DNA of 64,000 nucleotides from Tateyamaria omphalii (GTDB lineage Bacteria > Pseudomonadota > Alphaproteobacteria > Rhodobacterales > Rhodobacteraceae): contig NZ_CP019312.1 in the NCBI RefSeq assembly GCF_001969365.1, positions 1,302,001-1,366,000 on the forward strand, read 5' to 3'. The notes under the pieces are model-generated. The model searched no databases, was not told the DNA's origin, and worked only from the letters and a program-made list of their open reading frames with translations. Both the position numbers and the translations under genes were made by a program. Of this stretch, positions 17,079-25,554 are shown in pieces. Each line of letters starts with the position of its first letter. Within the stretch, counting starts at the first letter, position 1.

Positions 17079-18478
17079 GGCGGCATACGACATTCCATGA
17101 TCAAGCGGTCCCGATCATGACCTACCTCTCGAAGGACGGGATGATCCTGTCCGGTTCTCTTCCGGTCCGGACATGGCGGCAGGCCTGCGAGATGTTCCGG
17201 CCCTTCGAGGCACCCCAAGGTTGGGGCCTCGTTCACATGACCCTCTCGATGCCGGCCGACATCAGGCTCACCTTCGAGAGCTGGGTCGCCGTCGCGCGCC
17301 ACACCCTGACCGCAAGCGGACTGCCGTCAGAGTTGGTGCCATGGACGATGTGGGGTGGGGAGGCCACCCGGTGCGATCATGTGCATATCGTCTCCGCGCG
17401 GCAGACCGCCACCGGCCGCGAGCTGGAGATGCCGACGTCAGTGGCCTTCACGGATTGGCTGGAGAGGGACCTGTGCCAGCGCCTGAACCTGCCGGAACCA
17501 AAATGGCGTCCCGATCCAAGGCTCGTCCTTGCGCCGCCGATCGCCAGGCGCGCTCGTAGGAACGCAGGACAGGCCGCCTGGTTCGCCTCCGACCTCAACG
17601 CTGCGATCAAGGCGGCCCGTCCGACGACCATGGGCGAACTGAACGACGCGTTGAGTGGCCGGAGTTCTCCCTGGCGCGTCGAACCATCGCCCGATCGGCC
17701 CGGGTTGCTGGTCCCGACCAATCTCCTGACCAGCAAGGGGGTGAACCCGCGGGATGCCGGGGTTGCCTTCTCGTCCCGCATGATCCTGCGGCGGTTCGCG
17801 CTCGCCGCCCGATTGAGACTGCTCGGCATAGCAATTCTGCTGCGTCGGGTCGCCGATCTGCTCCGAAACACTCCGAACCTCATAAATCAACCCGAAGGAA
17901 CATCCGATGCCCAAAATGATCAGCGAGCACGACCTGACACATCGCAAGATCGACACCACGCGGGAGGACGTGCGGAAGCTCCACCCGCTCCTGCAGCTCC
18001 TGGACTCGGAGGAGACGGACGTGACGGTCGAATTCGCCGAACGGCTGATCGGTCTCCTGATCGACGTGGAGGAAAGGCTCTCGCAGCAGACGGACGCCTT
18101 CACCCGGCTGGCGGACAAGATGGACCGTCTCAGCGAGAAACTCGAGGAGATGCGGACCGATATCGCATTCCTGAAAGGCGTTCCCGAACGCGAGTAGATT
18201 GGGTTGCCGCGCTCTACCGGTCCGCCCGGAAAGAGGGGCTCCCCGTCCGTCATCGCTTCGCCGCCAGCGGATCGATCATCCTGATCATGGGACCGGATGA
18301 CGCCCGGGCCGCCGTCGATCTGATCGCCTGCGAGATCGTCGATGGAGCGGGCCAGACCGGAGACGAGTGGAAGACGTTCATCCAGACCTTGGGGGAGGCG
18401 ACGGGATCCCGCATCTTCAGGGAAAGCCGATCGCCTGAATCGGAACTGAAAGCCGAAGACTCTCCCGAACCCTTCTGA
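17075..18478 (+). CDS. relaxase-like protein with reopened C-terminal frame
   Basis: A 467-codon frame. The first ~270 residues look real and relaxase-like: MTYLSKDG near the start offers a candidate nicking Tyr (Tyr17). A strand-helix-strand unit follows and ends CDHVHIVSAR, resembling the HxH metal site of MobA/VirD2-type HUH relaxases. Between about 17900 and 18195 this frame turns into Arg/Gly/Pro-rich shadow sequence while a different frame codes a 96-residue protein. After 18198 it again looks like a real protein (WVAALYRSARKEG...IILIMGPDDARAAVDLI). Either the whole frame is translated or a stop was lost and two genes now share one frame. A relaxase role is supported by position, not proven. 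Confidence 0.5.
   Translation: MRRHTTFHDQAVPIMTYLSKDGMILSGSLPVRTWRQACEMFRPFEAPQGWGLVHMTLSMPADIRLTFESWVAVARHTLTASGLPSELVPWTMWGGEATRCDHVHIVSARQTATGRELEMPTSVAFTDWLERDLCQRLNLPEPKWRPDPRLVLAPPIARRARRNAGQAAWFASDLNAAIKAARPTTMGELNDALSGRSSPWRVEPSPDRPGLLVPTNLLTSKGVNPRDAGVAFSSRMILRRFALAARLRLLGIAILLRRVADLLRNTPNLINQPEGTSDAQNDQRARPDTSQDRHHAGGRAEAPPAPAAPGLGGDGRDGRIRRTADRSPDRRGGKALAADGRLHPAGGQDGPSQRETRGDADRYRIPERRSRTRVDWVAALYRSARKEGLPVRHRFAASGSIILIMGPDDARAAVDLIACEIVDGAGQTGDEWKTFIQTLGEATGSRIFRESRSPESELKAEDSPEPF
17907..18197 (+). CDS. coiled-coil protein overlapping the relaxase-like frame
   Basis: 96 residues with AAGGA 8 nt before the ATG. It is rich in heptad-like helix (LIDVEERLSQQTDAFTRLAD, then KMDRLSEKLEEMRTDIAFL), so it is probably a dimeric coiled coil. 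It lies wholly inside the longer relaxase-like frame but in another frame, and its composition is far more protein-like than the overlapping translation. A segment that could be its continuation lies in the -1 frame directly after its stop. Function unknown; an accessory mobilisation role is inferred from position. Confidence 0.6.
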   Translation: MPKMISEHDLTHRKIDTTREDVRKLHPLLQLLDSEETDVTVEFAERLIGLLIDVEERLSQQTDAFTRLADKMDRLSEKLEEMRTDIAFLKGVPERE

Positions 18479-20542
18479 TCAGAAGAGCCGGGGCAGCTGC
18501 TCGATCGCGGCGACCTTCAGTCTCATCGGGGCTTCTCCGCGATAGACGGCGGTGTTCACGTCCTCGGTTTCCGATTTCACGTGGCCGACGAGATCGAAAC
18601 GCGTTGCGCCGAGGACGTCAGAGTTGAACAGGAAGAAATCGTTCACGTAGTGCCGCATTGAATGCATGCAGAGCTTCCTCGGATTTCCGTCCAGTCTGCG
18701 CTTTAGCGACGTGCTCCACATATGGTCGATGCTGGCTCCGAACTTCTTGACCATCAATGCGGGGTCAGGGACATCCGCCCGGGCCGATCCCTTTTGCGGT
18801 TTTGGAACGACATCCGGGAACAAGAGACCGTGGCCGCGACGCTGCATATCGCTTGCATGGTCCAGCAGGCCAAGCTCGATCAGGTGCGGGTGGATCGGAA
18901 CGACACGGGTCTTCTTGTACCGAGGATCCGTCTCGCCCTGTTCCTCCCCCTTCAGGCCCCGGTACTTGTTTGCCTGAATGACGATGCATGCGTGTCTCTC
19001 GATCTCCTGCACATCTGTCGCCTCGAGCCCTGCGATTTCCGCGCGGCGGGCGCCGGTGTAGGCGAGGATGAGCGGAATCCAATACCGCGAATCTTTCACG
19101 ATCACCGTACCGGGCTTGTGACGGTCACCCTTGCTCCGTGCGCCCTGCCAGAGGCTGTGTCCGAACACCGTGGTCAACTCTGGCAGGGTAAACACTGATC
19201 GCTGATTGTGCCGGGATCCCTTTCCCTTGGCCTTTGGCTTAATTTTCTTGACGTTCAGGTCGCCATCCTGCGGATGTCCCTCCGACGCCGCGCGCTCAAG
19301 GAGCAGTTCGATCGACTTGACGTGCCTCTGCCGTGTCGTGACCCCGAGGCCCTGCCTGTCCTTGGGAAGGAGCCGTGCTTGCTGCATGATCTCTTCGATC
19401 GATTTCTGGCCGTCTGATGCGGATTTCATGAAGTTCGTCGGAAAACGCGTCAGGACATCCCGGAACCCGGACAGGTGGTGCTGTCGGATCTCGTCTACCC
19501 GCTGCACTCCGGATATGAGGCAGAAGAGCCTGACGCTCGTGGCGCGCTGCGCGATCGTCTCGGGTGAAAAGCCTTCCGTGAGGGCCATGCGCCAGAACAC
19601 GCTCGCGATGTCGGCGCCGTCTGACACTGGTTCATGGCTCGAGGCGACGGCCTTTGCCTGCTCCTGCTGCAAACACAACGCGTCATTCGTCAGGGTTCCG
19701 GAAACTTCGCCCACACCTTCGGTGAACGCTGCGCGGGACGGGGGCGATGCGGCTTGCTCGGTCGAAGATGAGGATCTTTCGATGGAAGGAACCGCGATGG
19801 TCTGCGTCGCTGAAAATTCCGCCGGCGCTGGTGGTCCTGCAGGCGCGACCGGTTCCGTGGTGGTCCATGGCGCAATCGCGCTGCCTTCCACGAGTTTCCT
19901 TGCCTGTTCCGAAAAAGCGTTGACGCGCAACTTCGCGGCATCTTCGTGGGCTCCGAGGGCCGCCAACCGTGCATGCAGATAGGCCTCGATAATCTGGCAT
20001 TCATGCTCACGGGAGCCGGGCTTCGCGCCGGTCACGGCCTCGAACTCCGCAAAGAGCTTCCGACGCATCTCAGACGACTTCAACGCCGACGCCTCATGCG
20101 CATGAAGCGAAACGGCCGCCTCGACGTCTTCTACGGACCAGGACGCATCGAGACGCACAGGCGGAAAAGCCGTGTTCAACCCATCGATTAGCAGGGCCTC
20201 CAAGACGACCCGCTGAACGGGCGTTGTTGCGTGCGATGCCTTTCTCCGCCCCGCGTACGCTTCCATTCGCTGGCTGCGCCTGACGCGGTTGATGGTGTCC
20301 AGCAGACGCGCTCGCATGTAGTGCGCGATCACCTCCTCGGGGAGCGGGTCGATGATGAAGATGAAGTCGTCCAGCACGGCGTCGAACTCTGTTATCAGTG
20401 TTCTGAGCCACGTATGCGCCGTTTTTGGGTCTGTCGTCCCCAAGGCGATGCGCACTGGGCCGATAGATGTGGATAACCCCGGAATACGCCGCCGGAAATG
20501 GAAGTGGCGACCGCTTTGGTAAAGGTAGCTATGAGATGGCAT
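18479..20542 (-). CDS. tyrosine site-specific integrase of the element
   Basis: 687 residues from the ATG at 20542, which has GGAGGG 6-7 nt upstream; a frame open to 20608 would run into the terminal repeat and is less likely. The catalytic Arg lies in YTGARRAEIAGL. The C-terminal box HSMRHYVNDF supplies His627 and Arg630, VGHVKSE His654 and AVYRGE the nucleophile Tyr667. The long N-terminal region (MPSHSYLYQSGRHFHFRRRI onward) is typical of large alphaproteobacterial island integrases. It lies next to the intact tRNA-Asn and should recombine the 18-bp core. Confidence 0.92.
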   Translation of the reverse strand: MPSHSYLYQSGRHFHFRRRIPGLSTSIGPVRIALGTTDPKTAHTWLRTLITEFDAVLDDFIFIIDPLPEEVIAHYMRARLLDTINRVRRSQRMEAYAGRRKASHATTPVQRVVLEALLIDGLNTAFPPVRLDASWSVEDVEAAVSLHAHEASALKSSEMRRKLFAEFEAVTGAKPGSREHECQIIEAYLHARLAALGAHEDAAKLRVNAFSEQARKLVEGSAIAPWTTTEPVAPAGPPAPAEFSATQTIAVPSIERSSSSTEQAASPPSRAAFTEGVGEVSGTLTNDALCLQQEQAKAVASSHEPVSDGADIASVFWRMALTEGFSPETIAQRATSVRLFCLISGVQRVDEIRQHHLSGFRDVLTRFPTNFMKSASDGQKSIEEIMQQARLLPKDRQGLGVTTRQRHVKSIELLLERAASEGHPQDGDLNVKKIKPKAKGKGSRHNQRSVFTLPELTTVFGHSLWQGARSKGDRHKPGTVIVKDSRYWIPLILAYTGARRAEIAGLEATDVQEIERHACIVIQANKYRGLKGEEQGETDPRYKKTRVVPIHPHLIELGLLDHASDMQRRGHGLLFPDVVPKPQKGSARADVPDPALMVKKFGASIDHMWSTSLKRRLDGNPRKLCMHSMRHYVNDFFLFNSDVLGATRFDLVGHVKSETEDVNTAVYRGEAPMRLKVAAIEQLPRLF

Positions 20543-20600
20543 GACGCCCTCCGTCTGGAGGACACCCGAGCCCGACCTTGTGCGCCCGAAGTGCGCGCCG

Positions 20601-20623
20601 TGTGACATCTGTGTGCCACCGGA
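20601..20623 (+). repeat. 23-bp terminal direct repeat, right copy
   Basis: Identical to 2186-2208 and in the same orientation. It lies 58 bp upstream of the integrase start and 71 bp inside the right attachment core, so it could serve both as a recombinase arm site and in control of the integrase promoter. Confidence 0.7.
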
Positions 20624-20694
20624 ACGCTAAACCGGGCGAAAACCGCCGGAGGTAAATCCGAAAATTATACGTTTTCAGTATCTTGAGGGGAAAT

Positions 20695-20712
20695 TGGCTC
20701 CGGCGGTAGGGA
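20695..20712. repeat. attR within tRNA-Asn
   Basis: TGGCTCCGGCGGTAGGGA forms the 3' end of the intact tRNA-Asn and matches attL at 2085-2102. The element brought a copy of this end, so the tRNA remains functional after integration. Confidence 0.85.
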
Positions 20713-20769
20713 TCGAACCTACGACCAATTGATTAACAGTCAACTGCTCTACCGCTGAGCTACGCCGGA
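20695..20769 (-). tRNA. tRNA-Asn(GTT)
   Basis: 75 nt with encoded CCA. The acceptor TCCGGCG pairs with CGCCGGA, the D-arm is GCTCAGCGGTAGAGC, the anticodon loop CTGTTAA has anticodon GTT, and the T-loop is TTCGATC. It is the integration target of the element on its left. Confidence 0.95.
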
Positions 20770-20849
20770 ACGGTTTGCGCCGTATAGCAAGGGCGATTCA
20801 GGTCGTCCAGAGGGATTTACGCGGCGGAGCGGAAAAAATTGCGGGCCGG

Positions 20850-21761
20850 TCAGAGGCGGGCGAACCGGGTGTCTCCGTTCAGGGGATCAAGCGGTTGGAC
20901 ACGGGATTTCCCCATCAGATCAATGAGATGGGCAAGGACGTTACGCATGGCGGCGGGCAGCAGCGCGGGCGGCGTGTCGGTATAGACGATGCGGGCGATC
21001 TGGTCGGCCGTTGCCGGACCCGCGTCAAGGGCGCCGAGGATGGCCGCTTCGCGTGTCATCCGGTGATCCACCAGCCATCGCAGCCGCGCGTGCGGATCGG
21101 CAATGGGCGCGCCGTGGCCGGGGTAGAACACCCGCCAGTCCCGCTGCATGAGCTTTGTGCAGGAGGCCATGAAAGCCGTCAGGTCGCCGTCCGGCGGGGA
21201 CACGAGCGAACTGGCCCAGCCCATCACGTGGTCCGCTGTCAGGCAGGCGTCGCCAAACCCAAGGCTGATATGGTTGCCCAGATGACCGGGAGTGTGGATG
21301 ACCTCCAGTCGCCATCCGGCGCCTGTGATCACATCGCCATCCGCGACTTGTTGATCGGGGGCGAACCCTGTATCAATGCCCTCCCCACCGCCCGAAAGCC
21401 CTGAATCCGCGAGGCGCTGCATGACCGCACTGCGCCCGGCTGTGGGCCCGCCAAAGGCCAGCACAGGCGCACCGGTTGCCTGCGCCAACGGGTAGGCGAG
21501 GGGGGAATGGTCGAGATGGCTGTGCGTAACGATGATGTGCGAGACGCGCTGGCCGGGTCCAACCGCGCCGAGGAGTGCGTTCAGATGCGCCGCGCTGTCC
21601 GGCCCCGGATCGACCACGGCAAGGGCCGTGTCGCCCACCAGATAGGTGTTCGTGCCACGATAGGTCATCGGCGACGGGTTCGGGGCCAGGATGCGGCGCA
21701 GGCCCGGCTCCAGCACCTCGGCGACACCGATGGGCGGATCAAAATCATCTGGCGGCTGCAT
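20850..21761 (-). CDS. MBL-fold metallo-hydrolase (LACTB2-like)
   Basis: 303 residues from the ATG at 21761. The metallo-beta-lactamase motif is THSHLDHSPLA, followed by HTPGHLGNH, the Asp of LTADHVMG and a final GHG. A C-terminal winged-helix-like tail (DHRMTREAAILGAL) is as in LACTB2/YcbL-type hydrolases, some of which act on RNA; the substrate is unknown. The frame stays open far upstream across the histidine kinase gene, but that part is antisense shadow. It is divergent from the kinase, 42 bp apart. Confidence 0.85.
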   Translation of the reverse strand: MQPPDDFDPPIGVAEVLEPGLRRILAPNPSPMTYRGTNTYLVGDTALAVVDPGPDSAAHLNALLGAVGPGQRVSHIIVTHSHLDHSPLAYPLAQATGAPVLAFGGPTAGRSAVMQRLADSGLSGGGEGIDTGFAPDQQVADGDVITGAGWRLEVIHTPGHLGNHISLGFGDACLTADHVMGWASSLVSPPDGDLTAFMASCTKLMQRDWRVFYPGHGAPIADPHARLRWLVDHRMTREAAILGALDAGPATADQIARIVYTDTPPALLPAAMRNVLAHLIDLMGKSRVQPLDPLNGDTRFARL

Positions 21762-21803
21762 GGCGTCTTTCGTCCCCGTTCCCGGCCCGATAGGGTCTAG
21801 CCC

Positions 21804-23123
21804 ATGTCCTTTGCCTGGCTCAAACACTATATGCCGCGCGGCATCTACGCGCGGGCGGCGCTGATCCTGCTGTTGCCGGTGGTGGTGGTGCAGATCGTGG
21901 TGTCCGTCCTTTTTGCGCAGCGCCATTTTGAGGGCGTGACCGTGCAGATGGCCGACACGGTCGAGCGTGAGATCAGGCTTGTCCTGCAAGAGCTGGCCGA
22001 CCTGCCTGCGGACGCTGACCTGCAGTTTGCCGTGGCCGATGTGGCCGATCCGCTCGACATGGGTGTGGAGCGCATTCCCGCCAGTGACCTGGACGCGCCC
22101 AACAGGCGGGACTGGGACGATTTTTCGGGCCTGGTCGTGATCCGCCGCCTGAGCGAACAGGTGCCTGACATCCGGTCCTTTGACCTGACAGGCGGCGCGA
22201 CGGTTCGGCTGGCGGTCGCGTCCGACGCAGGCCCGGTGGCCATCACCTTTGACCGGCGGCGCATTTCGGCCCGCAACCCGCACCAGTTGCTTGTCTACAT
22301 GGTGTTCTTTTCGGTCCTGACGACGATGGTGTCCTTCATCTACCTGCGCAACCAGCTGCGGCCCATCCGGCGGCTCGCGCGCGCGGCAGAGGCGTTCGGG
22401 CGGGGGCGCAACATGCCCTACACACCCGGCGGCGCGACGGAACTGAGGGCCGCCGGCACCGCCTTTGTCGACATGCGCAACCGGATCGAGCGGCAGATCG
22501 AAACACGCACGCTGATGCTGTCGGGGGTCAGCCACGACCTGCGCACGCCGCTGACCCGGATGCGGCTGTCGCTGTCGATGCTGGATGATGACGAGCGCAA
22601 GGCGCTTGAACAGGATGTCGACGACATGCAGGGGATGATCGACGCCTTCCTCGACTTTGCCAAGGGGGACGGTGAGGGCGAGCCCGAGCGCACCGACCCC
22701 ATCGCGCTGGCCACCACGGTGGTCGAGGACGCACAGCGCGCAGGCCAACCTGTGACATTGAAAGAGGTCGAAGGGCAGGGCACCGTGCGCCTGCGCCCGC
22801 TGGCCATGCGCCGCGCGCTGGACAATCTGGTGTCCAACGCGGTCCGCTACGGCGGGCGGGCCGAAGTCTCTGTGCGGATCACCGACAAGTCCCTGCGCTT
22901 TCGGGTTGAAGATGACGGCCCCGGTATTCCCGAGGATCAGCGCGCCGACGCCCAACGCCCCTTTACCCGGCTGGACCTGGCGCGCAATCAGGACAAGGGA
23001 TCGGGGGTGGGCCTTGGCCTTGCCATCGCGACAGACATCGCGCGGGGTCATGGCGGCACGCTCAGGCTGGGGCGCAGCAGCGCCCTGCGTGGGCTGCGCG
23101 CCGACATCGTGATTGCCCGCTGA
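21804..23123 (+). CDS. EnvZ-like sensor histidine kinase
   Basis: 439 residues. One membrane helix lies near the N-terminus (AALILLLPVVVVQIVVSVLF), then a ~120-residue periplasmic domain and a second helix (VYMVFFSVLTTMVSFIYL). HAMP, the H-box LSGVSHDLRTPLTRMRLSL, the N-box DNLVSNAVRYGG and the G-boxes DDGPGIP and GVGLGLAI follow. The H-box sequence is of the EnvZ type. No response regulator gene adjoins it, so its partner lies elsewhere. The signal is unknown. Confidence 0.85.
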   Translation: MSFAWLKHYMPRGIYARAALILLLPVVVVQIVVSVLFAQRHFEGVTVQMADTVEREIRLVLQELADLPADADLQFAVADVADPLDMGVERIPASDLDAPNRRDWDDFSGLVVIRRLSEQVPDIRSFDLTGGATVRLAVASDAGPVAITFDRRRISARNPHQLLVYMVFFSVLTTMVSFIYLRNQLRPIRRLARAAEAFGRGRNMPYTPGGATELRAAGTAFVDMRNRIERQIETRTLMLSGVSHDLRTPLTRMRLSLSMLDDDERKALEQDVDDMQGMIDAFLDFAKGDGEGEPERTDPIALATTVVEDAQRAGQPVTLKEVEGQGTVRLRPLAMRRALDNLVSNAVRYGGRAEVSVRITDKSLRFRVEDDGPGIPEDQRADAQRPFTRLDLARNQDKGSGVGLGLAIATDIARGHGGTLRLGRSSALRGLRADIVIAR

Positions 23124-23200
23124 CCTGCCGCAGCGGCACGCTTGCCGCATGGGCCAAACCGGGACTTACTGGCGGCGACACAGAAACAGGAGCGCCCCAC

Positions 23201-23647
23201 ATGACCCCCTATGACATGATCCGCGACCAGCTGGGCAAGGCGGTGCCCTTTGCCAATCACGTGGGGATCGACCTGATCGAGGTGGGCGACGGGCTGGGCG
23301 TCGCGGCGCTTGACCAGCGGCCGGAGACGTCGAACCATATCCAGACCCAGCACGCGGGGGCCATGTTCACGCTGGGTGAGGCGGCGTCGGGCGCAGCCCT
23401 TGCGGGTGCGTTCGGTCCGATGATCTTTCAGGCCCGGCCCGTGGCCTCGGGTGCGCAGATTTCCTACGTCAAGATTGCCAAGGGGCGGCTTGAGGCGCAC
23501 GCCAAAACCGAACGGCCCGGGTCCGACCTGGTCAAGGAACTGCAAGAGGTCGGCAAGACCGCCTTCGACATCAATGTCGATATTCGCGATGCGGAGGGTG
23601 ATACGGTGGTGACGATGACCGTCGGCTGGCATGTGCGCAAGGCGTAG
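23201..23647 (+). CDS. hotdog-fold thioesterase-like protein (DUF4442/PaaI type)
   Basis: 148 residues. ETSNHIQTQHAGAMFTLGEA matches the hotdog helix region of PaaI/DUF4442 acyl-CoA thioesterase relatives, followed by beta strands ending VVTMTVGWHVRK. It is preceded by AGGAG-type ribosome-binding sequence. The substrate is unknown; it is isolated between the kinase and a tRNA gene. Confidence 0.75.
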   Translation: MTPYDMIRDQLGKAVPFANHVGIDLIEVGDGLGVAALDQRPETSNHIQTQHAGAMFTLGEAASGAALAGAFGPMIFQARPVASGAQISYVKIAKGRLEAHAKTERPGSDLVKELQEVGKTAFDINVDIRDAEGDTVVTMTVGWHVRKA

Positions 23648-23662
23648 GGTCTTCGGCGAATG

Positions 23663-23739
23663 TGGTAGGCCCGGCAGGACTTGAACCCGCAACCAAAGCG
23701 TTATGAGCGCTCTGCTCTAACCAATTGAGCTACAGGCCC
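23663..23739 (-). tRNA. tRNA with CAT anticodon (probably Ile2, possibly Met)
   Basis: 77 nt including encoded CCA. The acceptor GGGCCTG pairs with CGGGCCT (one G-U), D-arm GCTCAATTGGTTAGAGC, anticodon loop CTCATAA, T-arm GCGGG TTCAAGT CCTGC. The T-loop and overall sequence resemble the tRNA-Ile whose CAU is converted by TilS to lysidine, but elongator Met cannot be excluded by eye. Confidence 0.88.
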
Positions 23740-23854
23740 GCCATGCCCGATGGGTATGCGGCACGCAGCGTGGCGTCAAGACGTCCGTTGCACCCACGCG
23801 CCTGTTCGTCTAGCAGATGCGCAACCAGCGGACAGGGGCAGATCGGGGACAGCA

Positions 23855-24901
23855 ATGGCGCAGGGCAAGAACGGGATGACATATGCCGAGGCGGGCGTGG
23901 ATATCGACGCCGGCAACGCGCTGGTGGACCGCATCAAACCGGCCGCAGCGGCCACGAAACGGCCCGGCGTCGCCTCGGGTCTGGGCGGCTTTGGTGGGCT
24001 TTTTGACCTCAAGGCTGCGGGCTTTGTCGACCCGGTTCTGGTGGCGGCCACCGACGGGGTCGGCACCAAGCTGCGCATCGCGATCGACACCGGCAATGTG
24101 GACGGTGTGGGCGTCGATCTGGTGGCCATGTGCGTGAATGATCTGGTCTGCCAAGGGGCGGAGCCGCTGTTTTTCCTCGACTATTTCGCCACCGGCAAGC
24201 TGGAACTGGACCAGGCCGCGCGCATCATCGAAGGGATCGCGCGGGGCTGTGAGGCGTCTGGCTGCGCCCTGATCGGGGGTGAGACGGCAGAGATGCCGGG
24301 CATGTACCCGGCGGGTGATTTCGACCTTGCGGGCTTTTCCGTGGGCGCGATGGAGCGGGGCACGGCGCTGCCCGCTGACGTGGCCGAGGGCGATGTGCTG
24401 CTGGGCCTTGCATCGGACGGGGTGCATTCCAATGGCTATTCGCTGGTGCGCAAGATTGTCCACACCTCTGGCCTGGGCTGGGACGATGCCTGCCCTTGGG
24501 GTGAGGGGACGCTGGGCGCGGCCCTGCTGACGCCCACGCGGCTCTATGTCAAGGCGGCGCTGGCCGCGATCAAGGCGGGTGGCGTGCACGGGTTCGCGCA
24601 TATCACCGGCGGTGGCTTGACCGAGAACCTGCCGCGCGTGCTGCCCGAGGGGCTGGCCGTGGCGGTTGATCTGGACACATGGACGCTGCCCCCCGTTTTC
24701 CAGTGGCTGGCGGCCCAAGGCGGGATGGATCAGGCCGAGATGCTCAAGACCTTCAACGCAGGGATCGGCATGGTCGTGGTTGTGGACCATGCGTCCGAAG
24801 CCACCGTGACCCGGGCGCTCGAAGCCGAGGGCCAGCGCGTCACGCGCATCGGCACGGTTGGCACGGGGCAGGGCGTTACCTATACCGGATCGCTTCTTTG
24901 A
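23855..24901 (+). CDS. purM: phosphoribosylformylglycinamidine cyclo-ligase (AIR synthetase)
   Basis: 348 residues from the ATG at 23855, preceded by GGGGACAGCA; an upstream extension lacks family features. It contains [42 protein letters not shown] and [18 protein letters not shown], all AIR synthetase motifs. It makes 5-aminoimidazole ribonucleotide in purine synthesis, using ATP. Its last codons overlap purN (TTGA). Confidence 0.96.
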   Translation: MAQGKNGMTYAEAGVDIDAGNALVDRIKPAAAATKRPGVASGLGGFGGLFDLKAAGFVDPVLVAATDGVGTKLRIAIDTGNVDGVGVDLVAMCVNDLVCQGAEPLFFLDYFATGKLELDQAARIIEGIARGCEASGCALIGGETAEMPGMYPAGDFDLAGFSVGAMERGTALPADVAEGDVLLGLASDGVHSNGYSLVRKIVHTSGLGWDDACPWGEGTLGAALLTPTRLYVKAALAAIKAGGVHGFAHITGGGLTENLPRVLPEGLAVAVDLDTWTLPPVFQWLAAQGGMDQAEMLKTFNAGIGMVVVVDHASEATVTRALEAEGQRVTRIGTVGTGQGVTYTGSLL

Positions 24902-25488
24902 AAAAACGCGTCGGGATTTTCGTGTCGGGCGGCGGCTCGAACATGCGGGCGCTGGTCGAGGATATGGGTCGCGATCATCCGGCCGAACCGGTGGTGGTGG
25001 TGTCCAACAATCCGCACGCGCGCGGCATTACCTGGGCGCAGGATGCGGGTCTTGCCACTGTCGTGGTCGACCACTACCCCTTCGGCCGCGATCGTGCGGC
25101 GTTCGAGGCCGCGATCACCGAAGCGCTTGCGCCCCACGACCTGGACCTCATCTGCCTTGCGGGGTTCATGCGCGTGCTCACGGCCGGGTTCGTGACGCAC
25201 TGGCGCGACCGGATGCTCAACATCCACCCGTCGTTGCTGCCCAAGTATCGCGGCTTGCACACCCACGCGCGCGCGCTTGAGGCGGGCGATACGGAACATG
25301 GTTGCACCGTTCACCTTGTCACGCCCGAACTGGATGACGGCCCGGTGCTGGGCCAGGTGCGGGTGCCCATCCATGCGGGTGACACGCCCGACGACCTCGC
25401 GGCGCGTGTTCTGGTGCAGGAACACAGATTGTACCCGGCTGTGCTGCGCCGCTATGCCGCCGGAGACCGCGCGCCCCTGATGCTCTAG
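24898..25488 (+). CDS. purN: phosphoribosylglycinamide formyltransferase (GAR transformylase)
   Basis: 196 residues starting at a TTG overlapping the purM stop. The N-terminus [18 protein letters not shown], the catalytic [16 protein letters not shown] and [13 protein letters not shown] are standard PurN. It transfers formyl from 10-formyl-tetrahydrofolate to GAR. The overlap implies translational coupling with purM. Confidence 0.95.
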   Translation: MKKRVGIFVSGGGSNMRALVEDMGRDHPAEPVVVVSNNPHARGITWAQDAGLATVVVDHYPFGRDRAAFEAAITEALAPHDLDLICLAGFMRVLTAGFVTHWRDRMLNIHPSLLPKYRGLHTHARALEAGDTEHGCTVHLVTPELDDGPVLGQVRVPIHAGDTPDDLAARVLVQEHRLYPAVLRRYAAGDRAPLML

Positions 25489-25554
25489 CCACCGCTCGCG
25501 AGTTGGTGTAGGACCAAACAACCAGACGGTGAAAAGCAACAAAAAGAACCGCAT

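Larger units (their letters stand above)
2103..20694. mobile_element. integrative mobilizable element in tRNA-Asn
   Basis: About 18.6 kb bounded by the 18-bp attL/attR repeat. A tyrosine integrase sits next to the intact tRNA-Asn at the right end. The cargo is typical of a defence island: a GIY-YIG/AAA-protease operon and a Vsr-methylase-ATPase-Z1-nuclease-AIPR operon. A relaxase-like gene, a small accessory protein and a palindrome-rich segment ahead of them suggest it can be mobilised by a helper conjugation system. There is no type IV secretion gene, so it should not be self-transmissible. A 23-bp direct repeat lies inside each end. Confidence 0.8.

Noticed and set aside
21762..23150. long upstream extension of the MBL-fold gene across the histidine kinase
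   Set aside because: It is antisense to a full kinase with all motifs; composition is His/Arg/Gln-rich shadow. The hydrolase starts at 21761.
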